A DNA stretch of 64,000 bases, taken from Sphingobium phenoxybenzoativorans (lineage in GTDB: Bacteria; Pseudomonadota; Alphaproteobacteria; Sphingomonadales; Sphingomonadaceae). Numbering within the stretch: position 1 is the stretch's first letter; each line of letters opens with the position of its first letter. The notes below the pieces were generated by a model that did no database searches, was not told the origin of the DNA, and saw nothing but the letters and a program-made list of their open reading frames with translations. The stretch lies in assembly GCF_001757355.1 (NCBI RefSeq), contig NZ_MINO01000013.1:1-64000 (forward strand), read 5' to 3'. Positions 52,992 to 62,445 of the stretch are shown piece after piece. Position numbers and translations under genes: made by a program.

Positions 52992-53453
52992 GTGGATGAT
53001 ATAGAGCAACTCACCGAGAGACAGCGCGACTGCCTGCGTCTGGTCGTTTCCGGGCATAACTCGAAGGGCATTGCTCGCCTGTTGGGCATTTCACCGCTCA
53101 CCGTTGACCAGCATTTGAAAGCAGCGATCAAGACGTTGCGCGTTTCGTCACGGGGTGAGGCCGCGCGAATGCTGGCGGCTTATGAAAATGCGCATCCCCA
53201 GACTTCGGGTAGCCAAGCGGCACCCATTGCCGAACCTCCCCTTTCCCCCATTATGGACCCATCTGCTGGGGGCGAGGGTGGACAGGAATTACGGCGATCG
53301 CCGGTTCCTTTCCTCCCTCCCATAGGGGGAGACCGTCATGACCTGACCATCAACCAGAAAATATTCGCAATACTGCGTGTTGCGGTGATCTCTGCCGGCT
53401 CTGTCGGCGCTCTGGTCGCCGCCGGGTATTGGATCAACTACATGGTTTCTTGA
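52992..53453 (+). CDS. Membrane-tethered LuxR-type HTH protein
   Basis: 153 residues. The N-terminal GerE/LuxR HTH (LTERQRDCLRLVVSGHNSKG, ARLLGISPLTVDQHLKAAIK) occupies the first 65 residues, then a Pro/Gly-rich linker and one C-terminal transmembrane helix (about 125-150). There is no receiver or ligand domain. The plan is that of a membrane-bound one-component regulator with the DNA-binding part in the cytoplasm. Start is GTG 52992 without a strong ribosome site. Next to a small unknown gene and a MarR-like gene on the same strand. Confidence 0.78.
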   Translation: MDDIEQLTERQRDCLRLVVSGHNSKGIARLLGISPLTVDQHLKAAIKTLRVSSRGEAARMLAAYENAHPQTSGSQAAPIAEPPLSPIMDPSAGGEGGQELRRSPVPFLPPIGGDRHDLTINQKIFAILRVAVISAGSVGALVAAGYWINYMVS

Positions 53454-53527
53454 TCCGAAACCCATCCAGACCACCACATCGTCGATCCATTTGACGTGCC
53501 GATGCGTCGGCGCGAGGGAGAATTTGC

Positions 53528-53905
53528 ATGCCTCAGATCCAACGGGCCAATCGTTCGGCCAAGAGCGAACTTCACCTGGATTATCGCCGTGGGAAGGCGC
53601 TGACTGATCAGATCAAGACTATCTACGCAAATCTGGACGCCGCCGTCGTCGAGACCCTCCGGCTGAACGCCAATATGATCGAAACCGCCCGCGACATCGG
53701 ACTTGCGCCCGAAAAGGGGCAGAAGCTTTTCAACGGCCTCAACAAATGCGCGTCGACCATGATCGAAAGCCGCGAGGAGTTTATCACCGCGCATCGCACG
53801 GCGACCGGCATACGCATGCAGACCAATCAGGCGGAAACCGACTGGGGATGCTTGCCCCCGCCGAACAGCCAGGTGAATGAACCGCATCTGCAGGCTGTGG
53901 CATAG
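53528..53905 (+). CDS. Conserved-looking small soluble protein, unknown
   Basis: 125 residues, mostly helical and charged in the first 85, with a polar tail; no signal peptide or membrane segment, and no family recognised. GGGAG lies about 9 bases before the ATG. It follows the membrane-tethered regulator by 74 bases on the same strand, a spacing compatible with one transcript. Confidence 0.65.
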   Translation: MPQIQRANRSAKSELHLDYRRGKALTDQIKTIYANLDAAVVETLRLNANMIETARDIGLAPEKGQKLFNGLNKCASTMIESREEFITAHRTATGIRMQTNQAETDWGCLPPPNSQVNEPHLQAVA

Positions 53906-53953
53906 GGGATAATTCGGCTTGACCGGCTCGGCATATCATGGTCCGGTCAAGCC

Positions 53954-54370
53954 GTGATCGTCCCAATCGCTTTCACCATCGCGGTGGTCGTTTCGTGCCT
54001 CTACGCCGCCCTTTATGGCGGGCGGACGGGACGATGGGGCGGCGGCATCCTGCTGTCGACATGGCCCATGTCCTGGGCGCTCAGCAAATTGATGCCATCC
54101 TACGGCAAGGCCATCCCTGTGCTTTTCCTGGTGGATTTGATGGTATTTATCGGCCTGCTGGTCATAGCTCTCCTGAGCACGAGGCGGTGGCCGATCTGGT
54201 GTGCGGCGTTTCAACTCAACACGGTTGCGGCGCACCTCGCCATCATGCTGTCGCCAGTGGTTCTCGGTCAGGCCTATTACGCGATGATCAGCATATGGGG
54301 CGTACCCATGCTGTTCGTGATGGTGGTCGGCACATTGCTGGACCGTCGCGCCGAACTCAGGCGCGCATAG
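53954..54370 (+). CDS. Small integral membrane protein, unknown
   Basis: 138 residues with four hydrophobic segments (about 1-20, 30-45, 53-75, 105-128) and conserved-looking Trp/Gly/Arg turns. GTG start at 53954. No family recognised. Sits between the small soluble protein and a MarR-like regulator on the same strand. Confidence 0.6.
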   Translation: MIVPIAFTIAVVVSCLYAALYGGRTGRWGGGILLSTWPMSWALSKLMPSYGKAIPVLFLVDLMVFIGLLVIALLSTRRWPIWCAAFQLNTVAAHLAIMLSPVVLGQAYYAMISIWGVPMLFVMVVGTLLDRRAELRRA

Positions 54371-54402
54371 GCCGGGTCGCCAAAGTTTAGAAGGATAATG
54401 AA

Positions 54403-54912
54403 GTGGATATCGGTAATCCCGCGCAAATTGCGCAGGCCAGAGCGCGTCTGCGCAATTTGCTGGACGATATGGACAGCATCTCGCGCGAGGGCGGCGATGG
54501 CGACCGGCGATCGAAAATCTTCACAGATGGCGAGGGCAGCAATCTGGCGCTTGTCGCGCGCCGGTTGCTGAAGGAAAGCGATCTGCGGGGCGCGTTTTTC
54601 GGTCCCGCATCCTTCTCTGATCCGGCCTGGCATATCCTGCTCGACCTTTTCGTCGCCGCGGCCGAAAGGAAACGGGTGTCCGTCAGCAGTCTCTGCGTTG
54701 CCGCGCGGGTGCCCTCCAGCACGGCGCTGCGCTGGATCAAACATCTGACTGACGCGGGATTGATCGGCCGCACTGCCGACCATGAAGACCGCAGGCGCTT
54801 TTTCATCCACATTGAGCCACAGGCATTTGCCGATATGGCTGCCTATCTTGCCCGCATTTCCGGCGGAACTGCGCCAGTCACTCAGGAAATGGCGGCTCCC
54901 CGCCAAGGCTGA
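54403..54912 (+). CDS. MarR-like winged-helix regulator
   Basis: 169 residues. The C-terminal two-thirds form a winged helix (WHILLDLFVAAAERKRVSVS, then VPSSTALRWIKHLTDAGLIG, then a wing with DHEDRRRFFIH), the MarR-type order. The N-terminus is helical and may dimerise. GTG start at 54403 with AAGGAT about 7 bases upstream. Likely represses a neighbouring gene in response to an unknown ligand. Confidence 0.78.
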   Translation: MDIGNPAQIAQARARLRNLLDDMDSISREGGDGDRRSKIFTDGEGSNLALVARRLLKESDLRGAFFGPASFSDPAWHILLDLFVAAAERKRVSVSSLCVAARVPSSTALRWIKHLTDAGLIGRTADHEDRRRFFIHIEPQAFADMAAYLARISGGTAPVTQEMAAPRQG

Positions 54913-55090
54913 TGATCGCGAGGCTCAGATGCGATGCCGCCAGATGTTCGCCCATGCTGTCCAGCATGGCCAGGGCGTCGAGCATCAATGCTATCGCCTC
55001 CGCCCGCCGGGCGATGTCCGCCACTTCCGGCTTCGCGCCGCCTGCGGTGTCGTTCGATATTGCCATCCCCACCATTTGGCGGAACTCCAT
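54878..55090 (-). CDS. Possible small hypothetical protein
   Basis: 70 residues, helical, overlapping the 3' end of the MarR-like gene by 35 bases on the opposite strand. The composition is protein-like and the start is an ATG, but no ribosome site precedes it. Weakly supported. Confidence 0.35.
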   Translation of the reverse strand: MEFRQMVGMAISNDTAGGAKPEVADIARRAEAIALMLDALAMLDSMGEHLAASHLSLAIISLGGEPPFPE

Positions 55091-55546
55091 GGTCGCTGAC
55101 GCCGGATGGGGAAGGCGTTGTGCGCCGGACCGGTTTCCGAGTCATCTTTGGTATCCTTATAGTGCGCAAGAACCATGTCGGCGCGCCGAAAGCAATGAGA
55201 CGATGGTCGACGTCGCAAACTGGGTCACTATTGCCGCCCTGCTTGCGCCGTATGCGTAAGTGAAGGTCTTTAGGAAAGGATAGATGATTGCGTTCCTGAT
55301 CTTGACGCCAGCCAGCGTTTGGACCGGGCGCGGCGGGCGGGTGAAACGGAACAGCTATCTGAACGCGCCAATGCCTGTATAGTCTCTGCCTGACGGCAGC
55401 GTCAGTCGCAGGCGGCATGGCCTTTCATAGTAACACCCATGACCGCCGTCAGAGCCGGATCGGATTGACGAACAGATAAAGCGCATTGCTGACAATAGTT
55501 TAACCAGTATGGTGAGTGCTGCAGGCGAGCGAATGGAGCAACGGCC
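55091..55546. other. Gene-free stretch upstream of the amidohydrolase
   Basis: About 450 bases with no convincing frame, hairpin or repeat. Presumably contains the promoter of the exported amidohydrolase. Confidence 0.45.
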
Positions 55547-56833
55547 ATGACAAAATATCCCATAAAAGCCGTTGTGGCCGCGATGGCGGTAGCCCTGGTT
55601 TGCGGCCCCGCCTTTGCCGAAACACAGTATGTGCGGGCAGGCAGGATGGTCGACACGGAAAAGGGAGAGGTTCTGACCGACCGCCTTATCCGTATTGACG
55701 ATGGCCGTATCGTTTCCGTTACGCCCTATGCGCCTCCGCCTGCAGGGGCGAAGCTTGTCGACTGGTCCGCCTTTACCGTGTTGCCCGGTCTGATCGATAT
55801 GCACACGCATCTTGCCGATTGGGGGCAGACGAACAACGTCGCGGAGCCGTTGCTCCACAGCCAGCAGGAAATCGCCTATGTCGGCGTCCGCAATGCGCGC
55901 GCCACGTTGATGGCGGGCTTTACGACGGTGCATGATGTGGGCTGTTTCCGGGCGTTCAGCGATGTGGAGCTGCGCAACGCGATCAACCGGGGCGACGTAG
56001 TGGGACCGCGAATGAATGTGGTCGGCGCCTATATCACCGTTCCGGGCGGCGGCGGTGAGGTGACTGGTTTCGCCCCGGACGTGAAAATTCCCGACGATAT
56101 GCGCGTGGGTGTCGTTACCAATGCCAATGATACGCGGCTGAAGATCAATTATCTGTTCCGGCATGGCGTTAATTCGATCAAGCTGATCGCCACCGGGGCG
56201 GTTCTTGCGGAAGGAACCGAACCTGGCGTGCAGGAACTGACGGACGAGGAGATGCGCGCGGCCGTTGACGCCACGAGGGCGAATGGCGGCTGGGTTACTG
56301 CCCATGCGCATGGGGCGGAAGGTATCAAGGCCGCCATCCGTGCAGGCGTCCGCGCAATCGAACATGCGTCGCTGATCGACGATGAGGGGATCGCTCTGGC
56401 AAAAGCCAAGGGCGTGTTTCTCGACATGGATGTCTATAATGGCGACTATATCAATGAGATCGGCGCCAAAGAGGGGTGGCCGGAGGATCATCTCCGCAAA
56501 AATCGGGAAACCACCGATGCGCAGCGAGAGGGATTCCGCAAGGCTGTGAAGGCTGGCGTGAAGATCAGCTTCGGCACGGATGCCGGCGTCTATCCGCACG
56601 GCCTGAATGCCCGGCAGTTCAAATATATGGTCCGGTACGGCATGACGCCGATGCAGGCGATCCAGGCGGCGACGGTGGTAGCGGCGGAGCTGCTGGAGTG
56701 GTCCGCCGATGTGGGAGCGATCGCGCCTGGCCGCTATGCCGATATGATTGCCGTCGCCGCCGATCCTTTGGCGGATGTCGGCGCGCTCGAACATGTCGAT
56801 CATGTCATGAAGGGCGGTGAAGTGGTGCGCTGA
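55547..56833 (+). CDS. Exported metal-dependent amidohydrolase
   Basis: 428 residues with a signal peptide (MTKYPIKAVVAAMAVALVCG..AFAE). The binuclear-metal amidohydrolase ligands are visible: HTH (LIDMHTHLA), Lys (SIKLIATG), His (VTAHAHG), His (IEHASLI) and Asp (FGTDAGV). It belongs to the imidazolonepropionase/Xaa-Pro dipeptidase-like group often found exported in sphingomonads. Probably hydrolyses a peptide or cyclic amide in the periplasm. Substrate unknown. Confidence 0.9.
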   Translation: MTKYPIKAVVAAMAVALVCGPAFAETQYVRAGRMVDTEKGEVLTDRLIRIDDGRIVSVTPYAPPPAGAKLVDWSAFTVLPGLIDMHTHLADWGQTNNVAEPLLHSQQEIAYVGVRNARATLMAGFTTVHDVGCFRAFSDVELRNAINRGDVVGPRMNVVGAYITVPGGGGEVTGFAPDVKIPDDMRVGVVTNANDTRLKINYLFRHGVNSIKLIATGAVLAEGTEPGVQELTDEEMRAAVDATRANGGWVTAHAHGAEGIKAAIRAGVRAIEHASLIDDEGIALAKAKGVFLDMDVYNGDYINEIGAKEGWPEDHLRKNRETTDAQREGFRKAVKAGVKISFGTDAGVYPHGLNARQFKYMVRYGMTPMQAIQAATVVAAELLEWSADVGAIAPGRYADMIAVAADPLADVGALEHVDHVMKGGEVVR

Positions 56834-56849
56834 CCGTGGCGGGCAGCCG

Positions 56850-57260
56850 TCAAGAAAAGCGTTTTAACAGGGTGAGCAGGCTGTCGACGCCCTGACGCGA
56901 CCCCGCCTGATGATGCGCCATCGCCTTATCCAGAACCTTTTCGACAAAAGCGGATTCGCCTTCAAAGGCGAGCGCCCAGCCGCCGAACTGCCTTTCATTG
57001 AGAACCCTGACGCTTAACGTCGTCACATTCCTGTGCCGCGCATCATTCCTGATGCTGGCTTGCAGCGCCGAAATGCTGTCGAATGGCCCTTCCAGAAATT
57101 GCACGAACCGCGTCCCGGAAAAGAGCAGTGCTCCTGTGACGTCCAGTGTCGCATTACGCGAACGCGAGACTTTGACGATTGCTTCTATTGCGGAAGGCGT
57201 CTCGCCGAAACTCAAGGTGCTTTCGCTGATATACAGCCATGAATTCAGACCGGTGCGCAT
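56850..57260 (-). CDS. BLUF-domain blue-light photoreceptor
   Basis: 136 residues, a BLUF domain with a short helical cap. The key residues are present: Tyr10 (SWLYISES), Asn36 (SRNATLDVTG), Gln54 (RFVQFLEG) and semi-conserved Trp95 (GGWALAF). The spacing from Asn to Gln to Trp is identical to AppA (45, 63, 104). It should bind FAD and respond to blue light. No output domain, so it must signal through a partner. Start at ATG 57258-57260 (MRTGLNSW). An upstream extension to 57410 would overlap the divergent gene. Confidence 0.87.
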   Translation of the reverse strand: MRTGLNSWLYISESTLSFGETPSAIEAIVKVSRSRNATLDVTGALLFSGTRFVQFLEGPFDSISALQASIRNDARHRNVTTLSVRVLNERQFGGWALAFEGESAFVEKVLDKAMAHHQAGSRQGVDSLLTLLKRFS

Positions 57261-57390
57261 GGCGGCACCATAATAGTCGAGATCAATAAATCCAGATCGG
57301 TCTGCCTTACGACGAATGTCTAATTGCCTCTTTTTTTGCAACGCAGCATTCGCACAATGGTTAACGCCATCGTAACGCGGAAGGGGCGAG

Positions 57391-57867
57391 ATGCGGTTGA
57401 TAAGGGTCATGACAATCGACGATTGCGCCGTCGCCCGGCATATGGTGAAGCTGCTCCTCGCCGATCAGCGCGGCATCGAAGTCGTGGCGGAAGCCGCGTC
57501 CTTCGAGGAGGCTTCCGCCACGCTTGCTGGGAAGCAAATTGATGTCATTACCCTCGACCTCAATTTGCCCGACGCCGCCGGGCTTCCCCTGATCGAGAAA
57601 TTCACATCGGCCGTGCGCGGGATCGTCGTCATTTCGGGAAATGCTGAACAGCATGCGGACGCTCTGAAGCTGGGCGCGGTCGCATGCCTTGAAAAGTCCC
57701 GGATCGTGGATGAGAAGGCGCGGCTGGTGCGCTCCATTCATCAGGCCGCCAAGAAGCGCGGACCAGCAAAGCGGTTTCCCGTCCTTGGACGTCAGGCGGT
57801 GCGGGACGCATTCTCTGGCTGGAATGGTCTGGTTGCGTCTGCAAAAGGCGGCGGCTTGCTGAAATAA
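57391..57867 (+). CDS. Receiver-domain protein (CheB-like N-terminal half)
   Basis: 158 residues. Receiver with TIDDCAVARHMVKLLL (Asp10-Asp11), phosphoacceptor Asp56 (VITLDLNLPDAAGLPLIE), Ser in VVISGNAE and Lys in CLEKSR. The sequence is closest in style to the receiver of chemotaxis CheB, but the methylesterase domain is missing. The tail of about 35 residues is basic. GGAAGGGG precedes ATG 57391. Divergent from the BLUF gene, 130 bases apart. Confidence 0.87.
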   Translation: MRLIRVMTIDDCAVARHMVKLLLADQRGIEVVAEAASFEEASATLAGKQIDVITLDLNLPDAAGLPLIEKFTSAVRGIVVISGNAEQHADALKLGAVACLEKSRIVDEKARLVRSIHQAAKKRGPAKRFPVLGRQAVRDAFSGWNGLVASAKGGGLLK

Positions 57868-58024
57868 TATCCTTTAATCTCCACGACGCATCAGGCGCAC
57901 GTCCCATTCCGTTACGCGCGCCCGGTTCTGTCCCGCCCCATATCTTCCACTATCTGGACAGCCGGTTTCAAAGGCGTATAGCCCCGCCCAACGCACATGC
58001 AGCAGAGCGAGGGATTCCGGCCTT

Positions 58025-59545
58025 ATGACCGTCATCAAGGAAGCCGACCTGATCGAGAGCGTCGCCGACGCGCTTCAGTTCATCTCCTACTATCACCCGA
58101 TGGACTATATCCGGGCGCTGGGTGAGGCCTATGAGGCGGAACAGTCGCCCGCCGCCAAGGACGCCATCGCGCAGATTCTGACCAACAGCCGCATGTGCGC
58201 GGAGGGGCATCGCCCGATCTGTCAGGACACCGGCATCGTCAACGTCTTCGTAAAATGGGGCATGGACTGCCGCATGGACGTGACGTCCAAGTCGCTTCAG
58301 GAGATCGTCGATGAGGGCGTGCGCCGCGCCTATCTCCACCCGGAGAACAAGCTGCGCGCCTCGGTTCTTGCTGACCCGGCCTTCACCCGCCGCAATACGA
58401 AGGATAACACGCCGTCGGTCCTGCATGTCGAGATGGTGCCGGGCTCCAAGGTGACTGTCGATGTCGCGGCCAAGGGCGGCGGGTCGGAGAACAAGTCCAA
58501 GTTCAAGATGATGAACCCCAGCGACTCGATCGTTGACTGGGTGCTGGAGATGATCCCGCAGATGGGCGCAGGCTGGTGCCCGCCCGGCATGTTGGGCATC
58601 GGCATTGGCGGCACGGCCGAACATTGCGTCCACCTCGCCAAAAAGGCGCTGATGGAGCCGATCAATATGGGCCAGCTCAAGCAGCGCGGTCCGCAGAACG
58701 ATATCGAGAAGCTGCGCATCGAGATTTTCGACAAGGTGAACGCGCTCGGCATCGGCGCGCAGGGTCTGGGCGGTCTGTCCACCATTCTCGACGTCAAGAT
58801 CATGGACGCGCCCTGCCATGCGGCGGGCAAGCCGGTCGCAATGATCCCCAACTGCGCCGCCACCCGCCACGCCCATTTCACGCTCGACGGCTCCGGCCCC
58901 GCCTATCTGGAGGCGCCCAAGCTCAGCGAATGGCCGGACGTCAACTGGACGCCGGACAAGGCGGCGATCCGCGTCGATCTCGACACGCTGACGCCGGAAG
59001 TCGTGCAGAGCTGGAAGCATGGCGACCGCCTGCTGCTGAACGGCAAGATGCTCACCGGCCGCGATGCCGCGCACAAGCGGATCAAGGACATGCTGGACGC
59101 GGGCGAGCCGCTGCCGGTCGAGTTCGCCGGGCGCGTCATCTATTATGTTGGCCCGGTCGATCCGGTGGGTGAGGAAGTGGTCGGCCCCGCCGGTCCCACC
59201 ACCGCGACGCGCATGGACAAGTTCACACGCATGATGCTGGAGCAGAACCTCCTCGCCATGGTCGGCAAGGCCGAGCGCGGCCCGATGGCGATTGACGCGA
59301 TCCGCGACCATAAGTCCGCCTATCTGATGGCGGTCGGCGGCGCGGCCTATCTGGTGGCGAAGGCGATCAAGGGCAGCAAGGTCGTCGGCTTCCATGACCT
59401 CGGCATGGAGGCGATCTATGAGTTTGAGGTGCAGGACATGCCCGTCACCGTCGCGGTGGATAGCGCGGGTGAGAGCGTCCACCATCTCGCGCCTCTCGTT
59501 TGGCGGGACAAGATCAAGAAGGAAAAGCTGCTCGAAGGCGCATAA
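58025..59545 (+). CDS. fumA: Class I (iron-sulfur) fumarate hydratase
   Basis: 506 residues, the single-chain class I fumarase combining alpha (TtdA-like) and beta (TtdB-like) parts. Cys ligands of the 4Fe-4S cluster are visible in HRPICQDTG (Cys66), GTAEHCVH and IPNCAATRHAHF. The beta part has GRVIYYVGPVDP and GPTTATRMDKF. Converts fumarate to malate in the TCA cycle; oxygen-sensitive. ATG 58025. The codon choice is strikingly GC-rich, consistent with high expression. The symbol fumA is by family, not orthology. Confidence 0.95.
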   Translation: MTVIKEADLIESVADALQFISYYHPMDYIRALGEAYEAEQSPAAKDAIAQILTNSRMCAEGHRPICQDTGIVNVFVKWGMDCRMDVTSKSLQEIVDEGVRRAYLHPENKLRASVLADPAFTRRNTKDNTPSVLHVEMVPGSKVTVDVAAKGGGSENKSKFKMMNPSDSIVDWVLEMIPQMGAGWCPPGMLGIGIGGTAEHCVHLAKKALMEPINMGQLKQRGPQNDIEKLRIEIFDKVNALGIGAQGLGGLSTILDVKIMDAPCHAAGKPVAMIPNCAATRHAHFTLDGSGPAYLEAPKLSEWPDVNWTPDKAAIRVDLDTLTPEVVQSWKHGDRLLLNGKMLTGRDAAHKRIKDMLDAGEPLPVEFAGRVIYYVGPVDPVGEEVVGPAGPTTATRMDKFTRMMLEQNLLAMVGKAERGPMAIDAIRDHKSAYLMAVGGAAYLVAKAIKGSKVVGFHDLGMEAIYEFEVQDMPVTVAVDSAGESVHHLAPLVWRDKIKKEKLLEGA

Positions 59546-59563
59546 CGCCGGGGCGACCGCCGG

Positions 59564-60487
59564 GTGATCACATCTCCCATCTGGCTGCCCGCCACGCTGT
59601 TCGCTGGGGCGGTGCAGGCGTGGCGGACGGCGCTGCAGAAACGTGTCAGCCAGAATCTGTCCGTCAATGCGGCGGGACTGGTGCGCTATCTATATGGTTT
59701 GCCCTTCGCATTCCTGATGCTTGGCCTATACCAATGGGCGTTCGCGCCCTCCGCCTTCCCAGCGCTTGGGCGGTTGTTCCCGCTCTTTTGCGCCGCCGGC
59801 GGCCTTGCGCAGATTATCGCGACGAATTTGTTGTTGATGGCGTTCAATCATCGCAACTTTGTCGTCGGCACCGCCTATTCCAAGACGGAGGCTGTGCAGG
59901 GCGCGATCCTCTCCTTCCTGCTGCTTGGCGAAACGCTGAGCGCGCTGAGCTGGGTTGGCATCTTGTGCGGCGTTGCAGGCGTGATGATCCTGTCGACCGG
60001 CGGCAAGCGAATGGAGCCGGCTGATTTCGTGCGCGCGCTCGGCAAGCCCTCCGCCCTGTGCGGAATCGCTTCGGGCCTTTTCTTCGCCCTGACAGCCATC
60101 GGCATACGGCGCGCGACGCAGGAGGTGGCCACGCCCGACCATATCCGGGCCGCGCTGATCGTCCTGTGCTGCACCATTACGATGCAGACGGTGATGCAGG
60201 GCGTCTGGCTGTTCTGGCGCGAGAGGGAACAGGTTTCGCGGATATTCCTCACCTGGCGCTCGTCCGGTCAGGTCGGCTTTTTGGCGTCGCTCGGTTCTGC
60301 CTGCTGGTTCACGGGGTTCGCCACAGCGCCTGTCGCGCTGGTGCGGATCGTGGGGCAGGTGGAGGTGATCTTCACCCTCGCTTTCTCGCATTTCTACCTG
60401 CGGGAGAAGATGCGGGGCAGCGAAGTGTCGGGCCTGCTCCTCATCGCAATGGGTGTCATACTGGCGCTTGCCGGAACGATGCCCTGA
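59564..60487 (+). CDS. EamA/DMT-family transporter
   Basis: 307 residues with about ten transmembrane helices arranged as two EamA repeats: AYSKTEAVQGAILSFLLLGE ends the first, and RIVGQVEVIFTLAFSHFYLREK marks the second. Inner-membrane exporter or importer of small metabolites; the substrate is unknown. GTG start at 59564, 18 bases after fumarase, so read-through from that gene is likely. Confidence 0.88.
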   Translation: MITSPIWLPATLFAGAVQAWRTALQKRVSQNLSVNAAGLVRYLYGLPFAFLMLGLYQWAFAPSAFPALGRLFPLFCAAGGLAQIIATNLLLMAFNHRNFVVGTAYSKTEAVQGAILSFLLLGETLSALSWVGILCGVAGVMILSTGGKRMEPADFVRALGKPSALCGIASGLFFALTAIGIRRATQEVATPDHIRAALIVLCCTITMQTVMQGVWLFWREREQVSRIFLTWRSSGQVGFLASLGSACWFTGFATAPVALVRIVGQVEVIFTLAFSHFYLREKMRGSEVSGLLLIAMGVILALAGTMP

Positions 60488-60610
60488 ACCATCTTCCTGT
60501 GTCTGCGCATAATGCTAGGGTTTTGCGCAGAAATGGTCTAAGGGGCCGCATCGCGCGGACCATGTGGTTCGCCGCCCGCTGCTCACGAGCAGCCATATCA
60601 TTGAGAGTTC

Positions 60611-62431
60611 ATGTCTTTTAACAGCCTCCCCACGCTTCTGTCCGAAGCGCTTTCCGCCCGTGGTTATGCCGCGCCCACACCGGTTCAGGCCGCCGTGCTG
60701 GAACCGGAAGCCATCGGCCGCGACCTTATCGTTTCCGCCCAGACCGGGTCGGGCAAGACCGTCGCTTTCGGCCTCGCTTTATCCGGCGAATTGCTCAATG
60801 CGGAGGGGTTCGCAATGCCGACCCGCCTGCCGCTGGCGATCATCATCGCGCCGACCCGCGAACTGGCCTTGCAGGTCAGCCGGGAGTTGATCTGGCTCTA
60901 TGGCCCGACCGGCGCGCGCATCGCCACCTGCGTCGGCGGCATGGATGCTTCCAAGGAGCGCCGCAATCTGGCGCAGGGCGCGCAGATCGTCGTCGGCACG
61001 CCCGGCCGCCTGCGCGACCATCTGGAGCGCGGCGCGCTCGACCTGTCGGAACTGCGCGCGGCCGTGCTCGATGAGGCCGACGAAATGCTCGACATGGGCT
61101 TTCGCGAGGATCTTGAGGAAATATTGGATGCGACGCCGGAGGGGCGGCGCACGTTGCTATTCTCCGCGACCATGCCCAAGCCGATCGTGGCGCTGGCCAA
61201 GCGTTACCAGCAGGATGCGCTGCGCATCTCTACGGTCGGCGAAGACCGGGGCCATGGCGATATCAGCTACCAGGCGGTAACGGTCGCGCCCGCCGACATC
61301 GAAAATGCCGTCGTCAACCTGCTCCGCTTTCATGAAGCGGAGACCGCGATCCTGTTCTGCGCCACCCGCGACAATGTCCGCCACCTGCATGCCGGCCTTA
61401 CCGAGCGTGGTTTCCAAGCTGTTGCCCTGTCCGGCGAGCATAGCCAGAATGAGCGCAACGCCGCGCTCCAGGCTCTGCGCGACCGTCGCGCCCGCGTCTG
61501 CGTCGCCACCGATGTCGCGGCGCGCGGCATCGATCTGCCGACCCTCAGCCTTGTCGTCCATGTTGAGTTGCCGCGCGATGCCGAAACGCTGCAGCATCGC
61601 TCCGGCCGCACCGGCCGCGCAGGCAAGAAGGGGACGGCCGTGCTGCTGGTTCCCTATCCTCGCCGGAAACGCGTCGAGTCCATGCTGCGCGGCGCGAAGA
61701 TCAATGCCGAATGGATTCAGCCGCCCACGGCGGACGATATTCGCCGCAACGATCGTGAGCGTCTGATGGCTGCTCTGCTGGAGCCTGTCGAGGTGGATGA
61801 CGAGGATCGCGCGCTGGCGCAGCGTCTGCTGACCGAGCGCAGCCCGGAGGAGATCGCCGCCGCGCTCGTCCGCGCGCACCGCGCTAGCATGCCGGCGCCG
61901 GAGGAAATGCTGGAAGCCAGCGCCGCCCCCCGCCGGGATGGGCCGCGTCCTGGTTTTGAGGATACCGTCTGGTTCCGCATGAATATCGGTCGCCGCGACA
62001 ATGCCGATCCGCGCTGGATATTGCCGCTGCTCTGCCGCCGCGGCCACATCACGCGTAGCGAGATTGGCGCGATCCGCCTCGCTCAGTCGGAAACGCTGTT
62101 CGAGGTGCCTCGTCAGGTCGCCGCGCGCTTCATGGACGCGGTGAAGCGCACCGTGGCGGATGACCCGGATGGCGAGGGGCTGATCGCCATTGAACCGATC
62201 CAGGGCACGCCGCGCGATGAGGCGAAGCATAATCGCCGCAATGACCGTCGCGCCAATGACGGTCCGCCGCCCAAGCGCTATGACGCCAAGCCTGCGGGGC
62301 GCAAAACGCTGGGCGCCAAGCCCTTCGGCGGCCCGGGCGGCGGCAAGCCCGGCGGTGGGCGGCCGTTCAAGGGCAAACCCGGCGGCGTCAAGCCGTTTGC
62401 GGGCAAGCCTCGGAACAACCGGCCGGGATAA
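60611..62431 (+). CDS. DEAD-box RNA helicase, DbpA-like
   Basis: 606 residues. All core motifs are present: Q-motif PTPVQAAV, Walker A AQTGSGKT, PTRELALQ, TPGR, DEADEMLDMGF, SATMP, ATDVAARGID, HRSGRTGRAG. After the core, about 460-540, is a domain resembling the DbpA RNA-binding domain (VWFRMNIGRRDNADPRWILP). The last ~50 residues are a Gly/Lys/Pro-rich tail typical of RNA chaperone extensions. Likely role in ribosome assembly. Confidence 0.94.
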   Translation: MSFNSLPTLLSEALSARGYAAPTPVQAAVLEPEAIGRDLIVSAQTGSGKTVAFGLALSGELLNAEGFAMPTRLPLAIIIAPTRELALQVSRELIWLYGPTGARIATCVGGMDASKERRNLAQGAQIVVGTPGRLRDHLERGALDLSELRAAVLDEADEMLDMGFREDLEEILDATPEGRRTLLFSATMPKPIVALAKRYQQDALRISTVGEDRGHGDISYQAVTVAPADIENAVVNLLRFHEAETAILFCATRDNVRHLHAGLTERGFQAVALSGEHSQNERNAALQALRDRRARVCVATDVAARGIDLPTLSLVVHVELPRDAETLQHRSGRTGRAGKKGTAVLLVPYPRRKRVESMLRGAKINAEWIQPPTADDIRRNDRERLMAALLEPVEVDDEDRALAQRLLTERSPEEIAAALVRAHRASMPAPEEMLEASAAPRRDGPRPGFEDTVWFRMNIGRRDNADPRWILPLLCRRGHITRSEIGAIRLAQSETLFEVPRQVAARFMDAVKRTVADDPDGEGLIAIEPIQGTPRDEAKHNRRNDRRANDGPPPKRYDAKPAGRKTLGAKPFGGPGGGKPGGGRPFKGKPGGVKPFAGKPRNNRPG

Positions 62432-62445
62432 AAGCATATCCATAA

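Noticed and set aside
57968-59485. A 505-codon frame on the minus strand opposite the fumarase
   Set aside because: Shadow of the fumarase coding sequence. Its composition (Asp/His/Arg/Leu-rich) is typical of reverse-complement artefacts.
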